Assembly: GCA_017430155.1 (NCBI GenBank)
Contig: JAFRNO010000756.1
Location: 1 to 7,696 of the forward strand
DNA length: 7,696 nucleotides
Direction: 5' to 3'
Origin: Kiritimatiellia bacterium
GTDB lineage: Bacteria > Verrucomicrobiota > Kiritimatiellia > RFP12 > UBA1067
Positions 5,684 through 7,696 of the stretch are shown here, piece by piece (the stretch's first letter is position 1; every line of letters begins with the position of its first letter). The notes under the pieces are model-generated. The model saw nothing but the letters and a program-made list of their open reading frames with translations, was not told where the DNA came from and searched no databases. A program made the translations under genes and the position numbers.

Positions 5684-7075
5684 ATGAAAAACAGCAGCGG
5701 CATGCCGCGGAGAAGTTTCGTGAAGTACGGGTTGGCGGCGGCGGCCGTACCCACCATCGTGCCGCGCCACGTGCTCGGCGGCCCGACGGCGCCGAGCAAC
5801 CGCATCACGCTCGGCGGCGTGGGCGTGGGCGGCGTGGGGCACGGCCAGGTCAAGGGGCTCGCCAAGGCGGGTTTCCAGGTGGAGGCGCTGTGCGACGTGG
5901 ACGACCTCCACGCCGAGAAGACCTACAAGAAATTCCCCCAGGCGCGCCGCTACCGCGACTTCCGCGAGATGCTCGCGAAGGAGGGCGACAAGATCGACGC
6001 CGTCTACTGCGGCACGCCCGACCACACGCACGCCTTCGTGACGCTCGCGGCCCTTCGCGCGAAGAAGCACGTCTGCTGCGTGAAGCCCCTCACGCGCTCG
6101 ATCGAGGAGTGCTATCTCGTGGCGGAGGAGGCGAAGAAGGCGGGCGTGGCCACGCAGGTGACGGCGTCGCCCTGCACGAGCGACGCCGCGTGCCGCACGC
6201 GCGAGATCATCGCCTCGGGCATCCTCGGCGACATCGTGGAGGCGTACGCCTGGACGCGCCGTCCAGTGTGGCCGCAGGGCATGCCCGACTATCCCTCGTT
6301 CACCACGCCCGTGCCGGGCACGCTCGACTGGGATCTCTGGATCGGGTCGGCCGAGAGGCGTCCCTTCGCCGACAAGTGGCCGGCGGACAACCCGATCCCG
6401 AAGATGTGCCCCGAGGCCTGGAAAGGCGCGGCGGTGTACCATCCCTTCAACCACCGCGGCTGGTACGACTTTGGCGCGGGCGCGCTCGGCGACATGGGCT
6501 GCCACTGGGCGAACACGATCTACAAGGCGCTCGACCTCGACCACCCCAGCATGATCAGCGCGAGCTGCACGCGGCGGAGCGAGGTGGCGTTCCCGCTCGC
6601 GAGCATCGTCACCTTCGACTACCCGAGGCGCGGGAACTTCCCCGAGCTGCGCTTCACCTGGTACGACGGCCTCATCAAGCCGCCCGTGCCGAAGGAGCTC
6701 GCGGGCGCGCCGCTCCCGAAGGAAGGCGTGATGTACGTGGGCACGAAGGCGAAGATGCTCATCGCGATGGAGGGCAAGGACGGCATGCGCATCCTCGACC
6801 CGAAGCTCGACGCGCAGGCGAAGACGATTCCCGCCACGCTGCCGCGCCGCGGCCAGATCTGGGACGAGTGGATGACGGCGTGCAAGGGCGGCGAGCGGGC
6901 CGGCTGCGACTTCGCGTGGGCCCGGCGCATCACGGAGTTCGTGCTCCTCGGCAACCTCGCCGTGCGGACGGGCGGCCCCGTCGCCTTCGACCCGAAGACG
7001 ATGCACGTGGCGAACAACCCGGACGCCGACGCGCTCCTGCGCCTCACTTACCACAACGGCTGGAGCCTGTCGTAA
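5684..7075 (+). CDS. Tat-exported Gfo/Idh/MocA-family oxidoreductase
   Basis: 463 residues. The ATG at 5684 is preceded by AAGGA (5673-5677) with 6-base spacing. Residues 1-31 are a twin-arginine signal (PRRSFVK at 8-14, then an Ala-rich core). An N-terminal Rossmann fold follows: GVGVGGVGHG at 45-54 and acidic D71 for NAD(P) binding, then YCGTPDHTHA (108-117). The C-terminal domain carries PFNHRGWYDFGAGALGDMGCH (254-274) with the conserved H274. Family members oxidise or reduce sugars, and the GH109 branch uses NAD to hydrolyse glycosidic bonds, so either activity is possible. Two departures are visible: the usual E-K-P triad reads V133-K134-P135, and the usual Asp after GCHxx is N277. Its place right after the secreted glycosidase suggests both act on the same glycan in the periplasm. 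No clear terminator follows; 7076-7133 holds the next promoter. Confidence 0.88.
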   Translation: MKNSSGMPRRSFVKYGLAAAAVPTIVPRHVLGGPTAPSNRITLGGVGVGGVGHGQVKGLAKAGFQVEALCDVDDLHAEKTYKKFPQARRYRDFREMLAKEGDKIDAVYCGTPDHTHAFVTLAALRAKKHVCCVKPLTRSIEECYLVAEEAKKAGVATQVTASPCTSDAACRTREIIASGILGDIVEAYAWTRRPVWPQGMPDYPSFTTPVPGTLDWDLWIGSAERRPFADKWPADNPIPKMCPEAWKGAAVYHPFNHRGWYDFGAGALGDMGCHWANTIYKALDLDHPSMISASCTRRSEVAFPLASIVTFDYPRRGNFPELRFTWYDGLIKPPVPKELAGAPLPKEGVMYVGTKAKMLIAMEGKDGMRILDPKLDAQAKTIPATLPRRGQIWDEWMTACKGGERAGCDFAWARRITEFVLLGNLAVRTGGPVAFDPKTMHVANNPDADALLRLTYHNGWSLS

Positions 7076-7096
7076 GCCCGTGCCGCGATTCCGGGA

Positions 7097-7127
7097 TTGA
7101 CTAACATACCCGTGGGTATGTTATACT
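7097..7127 (+). promoter_or_regulatory. Promoter of the TolC-family gene: TTGACT, 19-bp spacer, TATACT
   Basis: TTGACT at 7097-7102 is a near-consensus -35 box and TATACT at 7122-7127 a -10 box, with TG at 7119-7120 making it an extended -10. Spacing is 19 bp, longer than the 17 bp optimum. Six bases separate the -10 from the ATG at 7134, so transcription should begin at or next to the start codon. Confidence 0.7.
7103..7122. promoter_or_regulatory. 20-bp perfect palindromic operator in the promoter spacer
   Basis: AACATACCC (7103-7111), GT, GGGTATGTT (7114-7122) is a 9+9 bp perfect inverted repeat that exactly fills the space between the -35 and -10 boxes and takes in the first base of the -10. 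A site here would let a TetR/AcrR-type dimer block RNA polymerase. A dyad centred in a 19-bp spacer is also the classic arrangement for MerR-type activators. The regulator gene is not in the window. Confidence 0.75.
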
Positions 7128-7133
7128 ATGCGC

Positions 7134-7696
7134 ATGATTACTTTTGCCAGAACAGGTCTTTGCGCGGCGGCGGCGCTCGTGCTCGTGTGCGGGTGCGACA
7201 CGATCAAGCGCGCGCGCGAGGCGCAGACCGAGGTCGTGCCCGTCGGTCTGGAAGAGTCGTCCGCCCCCGGCGAGGTGAAGCGCGTGGATTTGCGGGGTCT
7301 CCGCCTCAAGGACTACGACGCGTGGGCGATGAACCACCGTCCGAGCATCGAGGCCGCGCACCTCGCCGTGGCCAACGCCGAGCTGGAACTTGCGCGCGTG
7401 ACGAGTGACCGCGACCTCCAACTGAACCTCTCCAGCGGTTTCTCGCAGTCCACCTTGAACCGCACGAGCCACTTCTCGTGGCGGCAGAACCGGGGCAAGT
7501 TCACATCCGACGTGTCCCTTGACCTGCTCATCTACGACTTCGGGCGCATCGACGCGCGGGAGCGTCAGGCGCGCGAGAACCTCGTGGCGGCGCAGCGCGA
7601 CCTCGCGGACGCGGAGTTCGCGGTGTTCAACGACGTGGCGCAGGCGTACTTCACGCTCCTGCAGAACGACGCGTTGCTCGAGGTGGCGCGCACGAA
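7134..7696 (+). CDS. TolC-family outer-membrane efflux lipoprotein (5' part only)
   Basis: The frame is open from the ATG at 7134 to the window end, giving 187 residues; the rest lies beyond. Residues 1-21 are a lipoprotein signal with lipobox V18-C19-G20-C21, so mature Cys21 would be lipidated. Residues 60-95 form the first amphipathic helical segment, 97-133 hold strand-like sequence, and YDFGR (134-138), preceded by SLDLLI, matches the conserved TolC-family element at the end of a beta strand. Residues 139-187 are a long helix including DVAQAYFTLLQN, also typical. TolC proteins are trimeric channels through the outer membrane serving RND, MFS or ABC pumps; pump genes would be expected downstream. 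An in-frame ATG at 7128 abuts the -10 box and is too close for initiation, so 7134 is preferred. There is no Shine-Dalgarno. Confidence 0.85.
   Translation, partial: MITFARTGLCAAAALVLVCGCDTIKRAREAQTEVVPVGLEESSAPGEVKRVDLRGLRLKDYDAWAMNHRPSIEAAHLAVANAELELARVTSDRDLQLNLSSGFSQSTLNRTSHFSWRQNRGKFTSDVSLDLLIYDFGRIDARERQARENLVAAQRDLADAEFAVFNDVAQAYFTLLQNDALLEVART

Noticed and set aside
2900..7054. A 1384-codon open frame on the minus strand opposite the hydrolase and oxidoreductase genes.
   Set aside because: It is rich in Arg, Ala, Val, Glu and His with no recognisable domain, and is the expected antisense shadow of two high-GC genes with strong third-position bias; both sense genes have clear motifs.
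7076..7096. A CCCG...CGGG stem after the oxidoreductase as a terminator.
   Set aside because: Only four pairs with an 11-base loop and no T tract; too weak to call.
5305..7104. A 599-codon plus-strand open frame overlapping the hydrolase end and the whole oxidoreductase.
   Set aside because: It is an off-frame shadow with Arg/Gly-rich low-complexity sequence, crossing two real genes.

Overview
The window looks like chromosomal DNA from a GC-rich, Gram-negative, polysaccharide-degrading bacterium. The pairing of a large secreted clan GH-A glycosidase with a Tat-exported Gfo/Idh/MocA oxidoreductase, plus a TolC-type outer-membrane lipoprotein, resembles PVC-group bacteria (Verrucomicrobiota, Kiritimatiellota, Lentisphaerota). 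That assignment is inference from gene types; no rRNA or marker gene is present.

Layout. (1) Bases 1-1192, plus strand: a type IV toxin-antitoxin pair, the 3' part of an AbiEi antitoxin/repressor overlapping by 4 bases a complete AbiEii nucleotidyltransferase toxin. It is less GC-rich than the rest and looks acquired. (2) Bases 1193-1496: a convergent intergenic region filled with short hairpin repeats at a 22-base period and ending in a perfect 11-bp inverted repeat at the 3' end of the next gene. (3) Bases 1497-2258, minus strand: a SpoU/TrmH-family RNA 2'-O-methyltransferase. (4) Bases 2259-2935: a divergent intergenic region holding a roughly 485-bp imperfect inverted repeat made of smaller palindromes, one arm carrying an extra 71-bp tandem copy, followed by 18-bp repeats. 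(5) Bases 2936-7075, plus strand: a two-gene unit, a 903-residue exported glycoside hydrolase then the Tat-exported Gfo/Idh/MocA protein 36 bases downstream. (6) From 7134 to the window end: the 5' part of a TolC-family efflux lipoprotein behind a promoter whose spacer is a 20-bp perfect palindrome.

How the parts relate. Units 4-6 show a consistent expression logic. Each of the three promoter-proximal genes lacks a Shine-Dalgarno sequence and has the extended -10 box TGnTATACT directly upstream of its ATG (6, 6 and 10 bases), which predicts leaderless or nearly leaderless mRNAs. The two genes internal to an operon (AbiEii, Gfo/Idh/MocA) instead have good Shine-Dalgarno sequences. The hydrolase and oxidoreductase probably act together outside the cytoplasm on a glycan. 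The TolC gene probably opens an efflux operon controlled by a repressor or MerR-type activator at the palindrome.

The least explained parts are the two intergenic repeat regions: the 22-base-period hairpin arrays and the large inverted repeat whose internal hairpins show compensatory base changes between copies.
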